DNA of 64,000 nt from Caproicibacter sp002399225 (GCA_036756705.1 DAIOKN010000006.1:46353-110352); one strand, 5' to 3'. Shown: positions 1 through 8,676, counted from the stretch's first letter. Notes: generated by a model from the letters alone, not told the origin. A program made the numbers and translations.

Positions 1-155
1 ATGGGAACAAGCCCCATGGAATGAATGATTTCCTCCGGCGTGTAAACCGGCGCGCAGGCAACCACTTTTTTGCCTTGTGCAAGATAGCTGTCAAGCTGCT
101 TCCTCGGAGACACAGCAACTTCATGAAACCGAGCTAATAATTCATCAATTGCCAT
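1..155 (-). CDS. hgdB: 2-hydroxyacyl-CoA dehydratase beta subunit, N-terminal part (runs off the left edge)
   Basis: Only about 51 codons lie in the window. They begin at an ATG whose first base is 155 and read MAIDELLARFHEVAVSP and onward, with KKVVACAPVYTPEEIIHSMG further in. This closely resembles the N-terminus of the 2-hydroxyglutaryl-CoA dehydratase beta subunit of Acidaminococcus. The known family pairs with the alpha subunit and a [4Fe-4S] cluster to dehydrate (R)-2-hydroxyacyl-CoA to the enoyl-CoA. The start overlaps the hgdA stop by 11 bases, so translational coupling is likely. It is the third gene of a leftward hgdC-hgdA-hgdB operon. The catalytic cysteines lie outside the window, so substrate and completeness cannot be judged. 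Confidence 0.85.
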   Translation of the reverse strand, partial: MAIDELLARFHEVAVSPRKQLDSYLAQGKKVVACAPVYTPEEIIHSMGLVP

Positions 156-1392
156 CTGAATGACCCCCCTTGTTTGCTTCCATAATTTCCGTCAGGCCCT
201 GAACGCGCGTATCATACTGCGCCTCGGAGAAATTCCGCGGGTCCGCTTGGTCGCCGTCGAAGCTGACCACCGGGATGCCGCACGCCTCACCGATCTGCCG
301 GCTCATTTCCGCCATAAACCCGGACCACAGCTTACAGGAGCGGTTGGTGTGCACCAAAAGGCCTTCAACGTGGTTGTCTTTGCAAAGTTTGATACGCTTA
401 TCCCGCGAAAGTTCTAGGTTCATCGCATTTGGAACCCGCGCATATGCGCGGCACATGCCGTCGAAACCGTCGTAGATAAATCCGAACGCATCGGCATAGA
501 TGGTTGTCACCATATTGATGCCCCTGCTCTTCAGTCCGGTCGAAGTGACTCTCAGCCACGGCCAGCATGCGATGCCTTCGAACATGATACGGTACTTTTC
601 CTCCGTGTGGAACGTAGAAGTCCCGTTCCGATGGTTTTCCTCGTATTCTTTCAGGAGGGTCTCCATCGCTTCCGCGGCTTCTTTCTTGCCGCGCGCGGTC
701 ACCATGACCGCCATGTGGTTGAGAAGGTCGAATCCGTTGAACGGCGAAGGGACATATTTGGCGCAGGCGGTTGCCGCCAGCCAGGCGCGGCTCGAACGCC
801 CGGAAATCTCCTTGACCTCCTGAAACCGCTCGTCGCTCCACTTTTTCCCCGTAATTTGCTCCAACTGGTGAATTGCATCCCAGAACTGAGCTTTTATATA
901 CTCAACCTCCGCGTCGGACACCTCATAATCAGGATTGAATGGAATGTCAATCATGATCATAGGGATATCCAATTCCTTTGCGATGTTTTCGTACCATTTA
1001 ATCATGCAGTTGCAGATGTTGTTGCAGCACAGGACGAAATCGGGCAGTGGCATGTCCTGTTCCGGCGCCTTTTTCAGTTTCATGTACGCGAGGGAAATTC
1101 TTGCATAGGCGCAGATGTCGTTGGAATATCCTTCCCCTTCGCTCTCGTTGCACATCCGTTCACCGCCGCCCCTTGCGGCGATGGCCGCCGCCTGGTTTTC
1201 CGGATAGCACACATGAAGCCCCAGCGTCTCGGGTATTTCCACTGGGAAATTGCTCGCGCACCAGCCGATTTTTTCGCCCCGCGCTTTGGCCTCCGCGCAA
1301 TCGCTGTAAGCTTTTGCCGCAATCTGACCCAGCTTATACTTTGCTGAATTCGGGTCCGGTGCACGTCTTTTCTTCTTGATATCTTCTCCCAT
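145..1392 (-). CDS. hgdA: 2-hydroxyglutaryl-CoA-type dehydratase, alpha subunit
   Basis: A 415-residue protein of the radical 2-hydroxyacyl-CoA dehydratase family, which removes water from (R)-2-hydroxyacyl-CoA after ATP-driven one-electron reduction by the activator. Visible motifs are GWCASNFPVEIPETLGLHVCYPENQAA near the front (the residues VCYPENQA are typical), VLCCNNICNCMIKWYENIA around residue 120, NGFDLLNHMA in the middle, and NRSCKLWSGF plus FDGDQADPRNF near the end. These match the glutamate-fermentation HgdA better than lactoyl-CoA dehydratase LcdA, although a roughly 50-residue insertion of Acidaminococcus HgdA is absent. A strong AAGGAGG lies upstream; ATG at 1392 is chosen, but an adjacent TTG at 1395 is equally well spaced. 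It follows hgdC by 15 bases. Substrate (2-hydroxyglutaryl- versus another 2-hydroxyacyl-CoA) is inferred. Confidence 0.88.
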   Translation of the reverse strand: MGEDIKKKRRAPDPNSAKYKLGQIAAKAYSDCAEAKARGEKIGWCASNFPVEIPETLGLHVCYPENQAAAIAARGGGERMCNESEGEGYSNDICAYARISLAYMKLKKAPEQDMPLPDFVLCCNNICNCMIKWYENIAKELDIPMIMIDIPFNPDYEVSDAEVEYIKAQFWDAIHQLEQITGKKWSDERFQEVKEISGRSSRAWLAATACAKYVPSPFNGFDLLNHMAVMVTARGKKEAAEAMETLLKEYEENHRNGTSTFHTEEKYRIMFEGIACWPWLRVTSTGLKSRGINMVTTIYADAFGFIYDGFDGMCRAYARVPNAMNLELSRDKRIKLCKDNHVEGLLVHTNRSCKLWSGFMAEMSRQIGEACGIPVVSFDGDQADPRNFSEAQYDTRVQGLTEIMEANKGGHSDGN

Positions 1393-1407
1393 CAATAAAA
1401 ACCTCCT

Positions 1408-2193
1408 TCAAAAATTTTTGTTTTTGACTTTATCAAAAGCGTACAGTGCCGCGCCCAGCGCACCCATAAGCTGGGCATGTTCACTGTAGGCAATCTCAAC
1501 CCCAAGCTCCTGTTCCATGGCGGTGCGCACGCCGGCGTTTTGAGCTACGCCGCCGCTCATGCAGACCCGCTCCCGAACCCCCACTCTCTTGACTAAGGAA
1601 GCGACGCGCGAGGCGACCGACCGGCAGATACCCGCCACCAAATCCGGAATCTTGACGCCCGACGCAAGCTGAGAAATCACTTCCGACTCCGCGAAAACCG
1701 TGCAGGTGCTGGAAATATCCGCGGGATGGGTCGCCTTGGCGGCCTCAACCTCCAACTGGGAAATATCGAGATGGAGAATATTGGCCATGACATCCAGGAA
1801 TCTCCCCGTGCCGGCCGCGCACTTGTCGTTCATCACAAAGTTGACCATGCGCCCCTGCTCGTTCAGAGACAGGACCTTTGCATCTTGCCCGCCGATATCG
1901 ATCACTGTTCTCACATCGTCGAATTCATGATGAACCCCGACCGCGTGACAGGTCAGTTCGCTCAGTTGCATGTCCACGCCTTCGTATGTTTTTCTGCCAT
2001 ACCCCGTTGCGACCGAAAAGCGGATTTGATCTCTTCCGACTCCGCTTTCCTGAAATACGTTTTCGATGGCCTGGGAAACGCCGTCCGTACCCACCGTCGC
2101 AATTACGATGGAGGAAGAGACAATTTCTCCCCCGTCTTTTAAAACGACTGCCTTCGCAGTGGTCGAACCGATATCGATCCCCAATGTATACAT
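1408..2193 (-). CDS. hgdC: 2-hydroxyacyl-CoA dehydratase activator (ATP-dependent archerase)
   Basis: 261 residues, the usual size of HgdC. It belongs to the BadF/BadG/HgdC ASKHA ATPase family: a homodimer bridged by one [4Fe-4S] cluster that uses ATP to push an electron into the dehydratase. The N-terminal phosphate loop MYTLGIDIGSTTAKAVV is clear. The two cluster cysteines of the family are seen in NDKCAAGTGRF and SSTCTVFAES, and MSGGVAQN forms the adenosine region. Translation could begin further upstream, but the ATG at 2193 has a perfect AGGAG six bases ahead and gives the family N-terminus. It is the first gene of the operon, so activator and dehydratase are made together. Confidence 0.92.
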   Translation of the reverse strand: MYTLGIDIGSTTAKAVVLKDGGEIVSSSIVIATVGTDGVSQAIENVFQESGVGRDQIRFSVATGYGRKTYEGVDMQLSELTCHAVGVHHEFDDVRTVIDIGGQDAKVLSLNEQGRMVNFVMNDKCAAGTGRFLDVMANILHLDISQLEVEAAKATHPADISSTCTVFAESEVISQLASGVKIPDLVAGICRSVASRVASLVKRVGVRERVCMSGGVAQNAGVRTAMEQELGVEIAYSEHAQLMGALGAALYAFDKVKNKNF

Positions 2194-2764
2194 AAAAACT
2201 CCTTTCTCATCTGCGGTCGCTCCGACATTGTTATTTTTTTGACACATCAGAGTGACCGATATTTCTTCCCCAGTGTCAAAAAAGTCACGGGCTGCAATTA
2301 TGTCTTCAAGTATTCTTGTCTACTTGTCTACAAGTTATATTATAACAACCATCATTCTTTCCGTAAATAGGCATTTTAAATAGAATAGAGTTTTATAAAT
2401 TGTATATATTTGACATATCAGCTGAACCTTCCGCAAATGATTTAGTGGAAGTAGCGCGTCGGAAGATACTGCTGATCTTCCGCAGACAATATTCAGTTAT
2501 CACAATTTTGCTTTTTGGAAATAATTTTCTGGGATATTTATGCAAAAGCAATTTGACACTTGCGCGCCTATCTTGCATGTGATAAACTGTTTGCTATAGA
2601 AGGTATCGCCTTTCTTGTGTTTTACGTTTACTGGGATACTTGTCGTCGATACATTTTTGCCACATTCACATCGCGGGAAATTTTTCTAAAACAGATAGAC
2701 AGTCCGTATCGCTCACTTAAAGCGGTTAAGCGGGTATCAATAAAAATAGGAGAGTAAAACACAT
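2194..2764. other. Divergent intergenic region between hgdC and the GntR gene
   Basis: This 571-base AT-rich stretch contains the hgd promoter and operator described separately, and a long leader toward the GntR gene. A TTGACA at about 2554 could be part of a rightward promoter, but no convincing -10 box follows it at normal spacing. No convincing protein, RNA gene or riboswitch was recognised. Confidence 0.5.
2324..2367 (-). promoter_or_regulatory. hgdCAB promoter with overlapping GntR-type operator
   Basis: On the minus strand TTTACG (2367-2362), a 17-base spacer and TATAAT (2344-2339) form a good sigma-A promoter for hgdC. Just downstream, at the expected transcription start, is ACTTGTCTACAAGT (2322-2335), which contains TTGTCTACAA, the GT-N-AC half-site pattern known for GntR/FCD regulators. 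The unit TTGTCTAC is also directly repeated immediately to its left (from 2316). The site lies between hgdC and the divergent GntR gene, so repression of the operon by that regulator is the simplest reading. Confidence 0.65.
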
Positions 2765-3469
2765 ATGAGCACTTACCTGAACGGAAAAGCAAAGCGAACC
2801 GAGCCCTACACTGCCGATGAGATTTATCAAAAAATACTCAGCGGCATTATCAAGTTTCAATATGAGCCGGGACAGCGCATCAGCGAAAATCAGATGTCCG
2901 AAAGATATTACGTTTCCCGCTCTGTAATTCGGACGGCCTTTACCCGGCTTCAGCAATTACGGTTTATTGAAATTTATCCCCAGCGGGGCACTTATGTCAG
3001 TCTGATTGACTTAAATTACATTTCCGATCTTCTGATGCTTCGCACGGCGGTGGAAAAAGAAGTCCTCTACGAAATGTTCACCTATCTAAAAGACGAGGAT
3101 CGAATGGCTCTCATCAAAGCACTGGAAGACAACCTGGCCGAGCAGGAAAAATGCCGCAATGAACAGAATTATTATGGGAAATTTCCAAAGATCGACGCGG
3201 CCTTTCACCAGACGATGATCGACAGCGTTGGCCGAGCTGCTTTGGTCGATCTGCTCTCGGACAACATGCTGCATATTGCGCGGTGGCGCAACTTCGATGT
3301 GGCGTTCGACCACAGGATTCCCGAAATCATCGACCAGCACCATGCGATTGTTGACGCGATCAAAGCGGAAAATCTGTTGCTGGCTCAGCATAAAATGGCG
3401 ACTCACCTTGAAACGATCTCAAACATCGCCGACAGGGCCAAGGCATACTATCCAAGCTATTTTAAATAG
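2765..3469 (+). CDS. GntR-family transcriptional regulator with FCD ligand domain
   Basis: 234 residues. Residues about 18-85 form the winged helix: ADEIYQKILSGIIKFQYEPGQ, then the typical RISENQMSERYYVSRSVIRTAF recognition region and RGTYVS wing. Residues about 90-225 are an all-helical FCD (FadR C-terminal) domain with the metal-binding pattern: DAAFHQTM, then later HHAIVDAI and HLETI histidines. FCD regulators bind small organic acids. It is divergent from hgdCAB and faces a GT-N-AC palindrome at that operon's start site, so control of hydroxyacyl-CoA dehydration is inferred. AGGAGAG precedes the ATG. Confidence 0.85.
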   Translation: MSTYLNGKAKRTEPYTADEIYQKILSGIIKFQYEPGQRISENQMSERYYVSRSVIRTAFTRLQQLRFIEIYPQRGTYVSLIDLNYISDLLMLRTAVEKEVLYEMFTYLKDEDRMALIKALEDNLAEQEKCRNEQNYYGKFPKIDAAFHQTMIDSVGRAALVDLLSDNMLHIARWRNFDVAFDHRIPEIIDQHHAIVDAIKAENLLLAQHKMATHLETISNIADRAKAYYPSYFK

Positions 3470-3900
3470 GATGCTCCCGGCGGGATTGGATCTGAGATGT
3501 AATTCTTCCCGTTCGCTTTCACCTGCAACAAATTCGAATCCCGCATGGTTAGTTTCTCCGACTCGACTGCCTATCTACCGTACCCGACCTACGGCGAGCT
3601 GCTGTTCAGCGTTGTGTAAAATTTTATTTGCCTCCTGTCATATTCTGTTATTGATAAAAGGCAAAGGGTCTTGCCGCTTGGCGGGGTCCTTTGCCTTTTT
3701 GATAAACTGCCCGCGTCGCCTGCGTACAGCGTGAAAGCTTTACAGAAAATAGAAAAATTCATGATTTTGTCATATTTTGCAAGTACGATGAAAGCAAATG
3801 ATTCCGTAAAATGGAAAAGTCAGCCTGCCCGCAGCGTACAGGCGAAGCGGTCTAGAAAGGCTCTTCCCGTTCCGGGTCGTTCATCAGGGGGCGAATTTGA
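3470..3900. other. Intergenic region between GntR and lipoprotein genes
   Basis: About 430 bases. Apart from the terminator near 3660-3700 I see no gene. A stretch near 3530 resembles a tRNA T-loop (TTCGAATCCCGC) but has no supporting cloverleaf. Confidence 0.5.
3657..3702 (+). terminator. Rho-independent terminator after the GntR gene
   Basis: AAAGGCAAAGG pairs with CCTTTGCCTTT around a GC-rich inner loop and is followed by a T run. It closes the GntR transcription unit. Confidence 0.7.
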
Positions 3901-5058
3901 TTGAAAAAAAGCACTGCGATTCTTATGGCTCTTTTGTTTTTACTCTCCGGCTCCGGATGCACCGCCGGGGCACCGCCGGAAAAAGAGACGCCGCGAACTT
4001 CTGCACGGGCAGAGCTTTGCCTCTCCTCCGCGGCAGGAACAAAACACGCTGCAGTTCATACGCTGGAACATCGGAAAAAGCTGACGAAGGATTTTTCCTC
4101 GCTGGATTTTCCGGAACTGGCTAAAAAATACCACCTTGTCTCCGTTCCCACTTACGACGGTTCCGGTCAGGCAACCCACCCAAAGATTTTGTATTTTCCC
4201 GACGGCTGGAACGGTTGGAAATACTGGATGTCCTTTACCCCTTACCCCGGCGGGGCCGCCGCCTACGAGAACCCCTCCGTGGTTGTCTCCAATGATCTGA
4301 TCCATTGGAAAGAGCCCGGAAAAGCGGAAAATCCCATTTCCGGAATCCCCGCGGACTCCGTTTACGGCGGGCACTATTCGGATTCCCATATCGTCATGCA
4401 CGGCAGACTCATGGAACTGTGGTACCGCTATAACAGGGGAAACCGGAAAACGGTTCGGCCGGATTACAGTATGGACTTTTATTACCGGCGGACTTCTTCG
4501 GACGGCATCCATTGGTCCAGCCCGGAACTGATGCACCGGTCCCCGGATGGCATCCTGAGTCTCGTTGTCAACTACAGCGGCTCGGAATATGAGTTCTGGT
4601 ATACCAACTATCGGCATCAGCTTTTGCACGCGGTCAGCAAAGACGGCAGTAACTGGAGCGTCCCCGACATCTGCGTGCTTTCCCTGCCCAAAAATTATGC
4701 GCCGTGGCATCAGGATATCATTCAATACAACCGCCAGTACTACCTGCTCCAGACAGGAATCAACCTTTCCGACTATTCTTTTTCCCTGTTTCTGTCCCAC
4801 TCTTCGGACGGCGTCCATTTTTCAAATGGGATTCCATTTTACCCAAGCGATGATCCGCTGATTCTCTCCCACCGTGCCTGGCTGTACCGCAGCACTCTTA
4901 CCGCGGGGAAAAACGGTTTTGACCTCATGATCTCTATGCGCTTCCCGGACGGTCGGTGGTACCTGATGAAAAGCGAGCTGTTCGCTTCGGCTTTCTATCA
5001 AAACTGGAAATCCGCCATTCTTTTGCGGCCCGGCGGGTCGCAAAGCCTTTTCCTATGA
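3901..5058 (+). CDS. Predicted beta-propeller lipoprotein, glycoside-hydrolase-43-like fold
   Basis: 385 residues starting at a TTG preceded by AGGGGGCG. The N-terminus has KKS, a hydrophobic stretch and Cys20 in SGSGC, a slightly imperfect lipobox, so the protein is probably anchored outside the membrane. From about residue 75 there are repeated strand-rich units: HPKILYFPDGWNGWKYWMSF, YENPSVVVSNDLIHWKEPG, MDFYYRRTSSDGIHWSSPE, HAVSKDGSNWSVPD and LFLSHSSDGVHFSNG. Recurrent SxDGxxW turns are typical of five-bladed propellers such as family 43 hydrolases and related carbohydrate-binding proteins. I could not confirm the catalytic acid set, so enzymatic activity is not claimed. It stands alone between terminators. 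Confidence 0.6.
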   Translation: MKKSTAILMALLFLLSGSGCTAGAPPEKETPRTSARAELCLSSAAGTKHAAVHTLEHRKKLTKDFSSLDFPELAKKYHLVSVPTYDGSGQATHPKILYFPDGWNGWKYWMSFTPYPGGAAAYENPSVVVSNDLIHWKEPGKAENPISGIPADSVYGGHYSDSHIVMHGRLMELWYRYNRGNRKTVRPDYSMDFYYRRTSSDGIHWSSPELMHRSPDGILSLVVNYSGSEYEFWYTNYRHQLLHAVSKDGSNWSVPDICVLSLPKNYAPWHQDIIQYNRQYYLLQTGINLSDYSFSLFLSHSSDGVHFSNGIPFYPSDDPLILSHRAWLYRSTLTAGKNGFDLMISMRFPDGRWYLMKSELFASAFYQNWKSAILLRPGGSQSLFL

Positions 5059-5103
5059 CAAGAGGACGGACCGGGTTAAAAACCCGGTCCGTCCTCTTGT
5101 GTT
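5058..5103 (+). terminator. Long perfect hairpin terminator after the beta-propeller lipoprotein
   Basis: Two 20-base arms (5058-5077 and 5081-5100) pair perfectly around a 3-base AAA loop. The left arm begins inside the stop codon. The following T tract is short (GTTTTC), but the stem is strong enough to end transcription. Confidence 0.8.
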
Positions 5104-5154
5104 TTCTGGCCCTAAAGCATACGCTCCGCCAAAAGGGCCTGAGCCCGGCTCAAT

Positions 5155-5604
5155 TCAAAGAGAAGGGCTTGTTTTTTTAATTTCACGAAGCAAGCCAGAA
5201 AGTTCGTCGGCCTTTTCCCTAACCTGCTTCATCTTGTCTTTCGGAATATTATAAGACATAAACACATCCTTGATCGTCTGAACCGATTCGCAGAGGTTTT
5301 TATTCACGGTGATAAACTCATTGAACACATTGCTTTTGCTGGCATTCTGAAACTGACGGATGTCATTTTTAATGTACTGCACCATTTCCTGTGAGTTGGA
5401 AAAGACGCCCGCCGCCAGCGGGTAAGGTTTCACCATCTGAAGGAAAAACTTGTCCTTTACATTGATGTTGTACACATAAGACAGTTCTGTCTGGCCGAAA
5501 TAGAAATGGATAAAGCTGATGATCCCATGCAGGCTGGTCACTTTTGCGCCCAGCTGCGTCAGTTTCATATCGATTTCTTCCTGATTGGCACTCATACCAT
5601 TCAT
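5155..5604 (-). CDS. Small helical protein of unknown function
   Basis: 149 residues, not recognised. The ATG at 5604 is preceded by AAGGGGGAG at good spacing, which supports a real gene. The composition is mixed and helix-prone (NVFNEFITVNKNLCESVQTIKDVFMSYNIPK and a C-terminal charged helix). There is no signal peptide and there are no clear metal or nucleotide motifs. It starts 25 bases after the upstream permease stop on the same strand, so the two are probably cotranscribed. A cytosolic accessory or regulatory partner is possible but unproven. Confidence 0.6.
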   Translation of the reverse strand: MNGMSANQEEIDMKLTQLGAKVTSLHGIISFIHFYFGQTELSYVYNINVKDKFFLQMVKPYPLAAGVFSNSQEMVQYIKNDIRQFQNASKSNVFNEFITVNKNLCESVQTIKDVFMSYNIPKDKMKQVREKADELSGLLREIKKTSPSL

Positions 5605-5629
5605 GGATGACTCCCCCTTGTTTCTATTA

Positions 5630-6895
5630 TTATACCAGATAAAATACAATAAGATAGATCATTGAAAGTAAAATTGATACAATCATCAGAGGAAATCCAT
5701 ATTTTGTATATTCCGCGAAAGACAGCTTGCAGCCATGCTTTTCCGCCAGCCCGGACACCACCACGTTGGCGGAAGCGCCGATCAGGGTTCCGTTGCCGCC
5801 CAAGCATGCGCCGAGGGAAATCGCCCACCAGAGCGGCGTGATACTCATGCCGTGAACTCCCAGGGCTTTGATCAGCGGAATCAACGTAGCCACAAACGGG
5901 ATGTTATCCAAAACAGAGGATGCCAGCGCGGCAAACCAAATGAGGACAACGCCAGTCAGAAGCAGATTGTTTTTCGTCAGATGTACGACTACGGTAGCCA
6001 GATCGTTGATCACGCCGACTTTCTCAAGCGCGCCGACCAGTACAAAGAGGCCGCCAAAGAAAAACAGCGTCGGCCACTCCACATTTAAGAACACTTCATC
6101 CACGCTTGCACCGCTCAGCAGAAGAAGAAGTGCCGCGCCGCTCAGGGCGACCATCGCGGAAGTGAGGCCAAGCTGCGTATGAAAGAAAAAGCCCGCGATA
6201 ACAAGCACCAGCACAGCGATCGACTTTTTCAAAAGGGGAATATCCTTCAGCGCTTTCTTTTCGTCAAAGCTCAGAATTTCCTGTCTTTTTTCTTCGCTGA
6301 TCGCAAGCTGCTTTCGGAACAGCATTTTAAAGATTAGAAACAGCACAACGAAAATGATCGCGATAATAGGCCACAAGTTGACAAGAAAATCCGTGAATCC
6401 CAGATTGGAAGCACTGCCGATCATAATGTTCGGCGGGTCGCCGATCAGGGTTGCCGTGCCCCCGAGGTTCGACGCGATAATTTCCGGAATCAGAAACGGG
6501 ATTGGATTTAGATCCAAAGTATCGGTGATAACAAACGTCATCGGCACAATCAGCAGAACCGTTGTGACATTGTCCAAAATTCCTGAGATCACGGCTGTGA
6601 TCAGGCTGAGGCTGAGGATGATCTTCCAGGGATCACCTTTTACTTTTTTGGCCGCAAAAATGGCGAGATATTCAAAGGCGCCCGTATTTTTTACAATGCC
6701 GACGATAATCATCATGCCGACCAAAACGCCCAGCGTGTTGAAATCGATGTAGCTCAAGGCCTGCTGAAAGGTCATGATTTTGAAAAGGACCACCAAACAT
6801 GCACCGGCCAAAGCCGCTACGGTTCGGTTGACTTTCTCACTTATAATCAGCGCCATTACGACAACAAAAATTGTTATGGAAGCAACAAACTGCAT
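5630..6895 (-). CDS. ArsB/NhaD-type ion permease (SLC13-like, YbiR/P-protein group)
   Basis: 421 residues with about 11-12 membrane segments. The family signature is seen twice as an inverted repeat: LDNVTTVLLIVPMTFVI with GGTATLIGDPPNIMIG in the first half, and LDNIPFVATLIPLI with GGNGTLIGASANVVV in the second half. These are the clamshell loops of ion-transporter-superfamily permeases that move anions or Na+/H+. The start MQFVAS at 6895 has AAGGGAG upstream and gives a normal length. Substrate cannot be told from sequence: arsenite is unlikely without ars genes nearby; dicarboxylate or sodium/proton exchange is possible. It shares a transcript with the small protein at 5155-5604. Confidence 0.8.
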   Translation of the reverse strand: MQFVASITIFVVVMALIISEKVNRTVAALAGACLVVLFKIMTFQQALSYIDFNTLGVLVGMMIIVGIVKNTGAFEYLAIFAAKKVKGDPWKIILSLSLITAVISGILDNVTTVLLIVPMTFVITDTLDLNPIPFLIPEIIASNLGGTATLIGDPPNIMIGSASNLGFTDFLVNLWPIIAIIFVVLFLIFKMLFRKQLAISEEKRQEILSFDEKKALKDIPLLKKSIAVLVLVIAGFFFHTQLGLTSAMVALSGAALLLLLSGASVDEVFLNVEWPTLFFFGGLFVLVGALEKVGVINDLATVVVHLTKNNLLLTGVVLIWFAALASSVLDNIPFVATLIPLIKALGVHGMSITPLWWAISLGACLGGNGTLIGASANVVVSGLAEKHGCKLSFAEYTKYGFPLMIVSILLSMIYLIVFYLV

Positions 6896-7656
6896 AGACA
6901 ATCTCCCTTCCCTATAATAATTTGGCAAAAATCTGCAGCAAGAAGCCGCACCGCCTTTAAAAGGAATTTTGCGCATGAGGAAAGCACAAAACCCATTTGC
7001 AAAAGGAGCAAGTTTAAAGGCATCTGCGGCATCCGTTTTTGGGATGTGACTTATCATACCAACACAAGGAACATTTGTAAAGGTTTTTCTTCGATCTTTG
7101 TCACTATTTGCGCATTATTGTGCTTGATTCGTTTTCTTTTTAGTTAATTTTATGACGGCCTTTGACTTTCAAAAAAACTTTAATTTTCGTATTCTCCGTA
7201 ACAAAGCAAAAAAAGACGCCCCTGCGGAGCCTTTTCCCGCAGCACGGCGCCCGCCGGACAGACATGGACCCCCTGTACAAAATCTCAACCGGAAAGTATA
7301 ATAAATTGTATGAAAATTGCATTGCGTAAAAGTGCGGCGGCTGCCACTTCCGCATTTTTTTACAGCAGATTTGTTAAAAGGCCCTCTGAAAATTCGACCA
7401 CTTCGGCTTTTCCCCGGGGACCCGCTGGCAAAAAGAAGCAAAGGAGGGCTCCGGGTCTGATCATATTTTTGACAATAACAAACAGATTATGAAGTTTATA
7501 AAGAAAAGAGCTTACTATATCATTCTGTAAGCAAATAAAAGGATTAGACAGTTTGATGCTTTAGAAGTATGATAGGAACATTGTTGTGCTAAAGCAGCGT
7601 TTCGAACGCGCAAATGGGAAAGGGACAGATTGAAGATTCCAGGGGGAAAGAAACGG
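6896..7656. other. Divergent intergenic region with a minus-strand terminator
   Basis: About 760 bases between the permease and asparaginase. On the minus strand at about 7207-7255 a GC-rich hairpin (stem CTGCGG/CCGCAG extended by GGCGCC/GGGCGTC) is followed by seven T. A TATACT box lies about 50 bases before it (7301-7296). This could end a small minus-strand RNA. No protein in either direction looks convincing. Confidence 0.4.
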
Positions 7657-8676
7657 ATGAAAAAAATACTTTTGATTGCAACGGGAGGAACCATCGCATC
7701 GTCTGAAACTAAGGAGGGTCTAGCTCCCGACTTGGACGCCGAGCGGATCTTAGCCTACGTTCCGTGGATGAAAGACATCTGCAAACTGTCTTGCCGTTCC
7801 GTCATGAGCATTGACAGCACCAATATGAACCCGAAACAGATGGTTAAAATTGCAGAGACCATCGGGGAGCATTACCGCGAATATGATGGCTTTGTCGTCA
7901 CGCACGGGACAGATACGATGGGATATACCGCAGCGGCCCTGACCTACATGCTCCCAAACATCAAAAAGCCCGTGGTACTCACCGGCTCTCAGATTGCCAT
8001 GGAAAAGCCCTATACGGACGCAAAACAGAATCTGTCCGACGCCATTCGATTCGCCTGTGAAAAGATCCGGGGCGTGTTCGTTTTGTTTGACGGCAGGCTG
8101 ATCAACGGAACCCATGCAGTGAAAGTGAAAACGCGGAGCCCCGATGCTTTTGCAAGCATTAATTTTCCGACGGTGGCATACATTAAGCATGGGAAAATTA
8201 CTTATAACAAGGTTTTAACTTCCAGCGACTGCCAGTGGGATGAATTGAAAAGGGCGCCTTTGCAGCCTTTTCAGATAAAAGCGGATCTTTGCGAGAATCT
8301 CCTGATTTTAAAGATGTTCCCGGGAATTCGGCCGGAGGTGTTTGACTTCATCAAAGAGCACTGCAAGGGCGTTGTTCTGGAGAGTTTTGGGATCGGCGGA
8401 ATCCCGAATGAAGATTATGACCTTGTTTCCAAAGTTCAGGAACTCGTTCAAGCGGGCGTAGCCGTGGCGGTTACAACCCAATGCCTTCTGGAAGGAATCG
8501 ATCTGGGCATCTATGCCATTGGCCAGCGGCTTGCAAAACAGAAAATCATTTCCGCGGCCGACATGACAACGGAAGCCTTGACCATGAAGCTGATGTGGGC
8601 TTTGGGCAACCGCGAAAGCCTTGCCGCGGTTAAAGCGTTTGTAGAAACACCGTTTTTTGCGGACAGAAGCTATTGA
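7657..8676 (+). CDS. ansA: L-asparaginase (type I, AnsA-like)
   Basis: 339 residues. It hydrolyses asparagine to aspartate and ammonia in the cytosol. The first catalytic threonine is in LIATGGTIASSE near the start and the second is in VVTHGTDTMGYTA. The substrate-binding TNMNP, LTGSQIAMEKPYTDAKQN and the C-terminal ESFGIGGIP segment fit the bacterial type I fold. No signal peptide is present. The ATG at 7657 follows AGGGGGAAAG. The next gene downstream on the same strand is a glutamate/aspartate-type symporter, suggesting a pair for asparagine or aspartate use, although a 214-base gap separates them. Confidence 0.9.
   Translation: MKKILLIATGGTIASSETKEGLAPDLDAERILAYVPWMKDICKLSCRSVMSIDSTNMNPKQMVKIAETIGEHYREYDGFVVTHGTDTMGYTAAALTYMLPNIKKPVVLTGSQIAMEKPYTDAKQNLSDAIRFACEKIRGVFVLFDGRLINGTHAVKVKTRSPDAFASINFPTVAYIKHGKITYNKVLTSSDCQWDELKRAPLQPFQIKADLCENLLILKMFPGIRPEVFDFIKEHCKGVVLESFGIGGIPNEDYDLVSKVQELVQAGVAVAVTTQCLLEGIDLGIYAIGQRLAKQKIISAADMTTEALTMKLMWALGNRESLAAVKAFVETPFFADRSY

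Noticed and set aside
3516..3560. TTCGAATCCCGC motif like a tRNA T-loop
   Set aside because: No acceptor, D or anticodon stems can be built around it.
6896..7130. Possible riboswitch upstream of the ArsB/NhaD permease
   Set aside because: I could not match any known riboswitch core.
7169..7492. Short open frames on both strands upstream of asparaginase
   Set aside because: Low-complexity composition, no ribosome sites, and one crosses a terminator.
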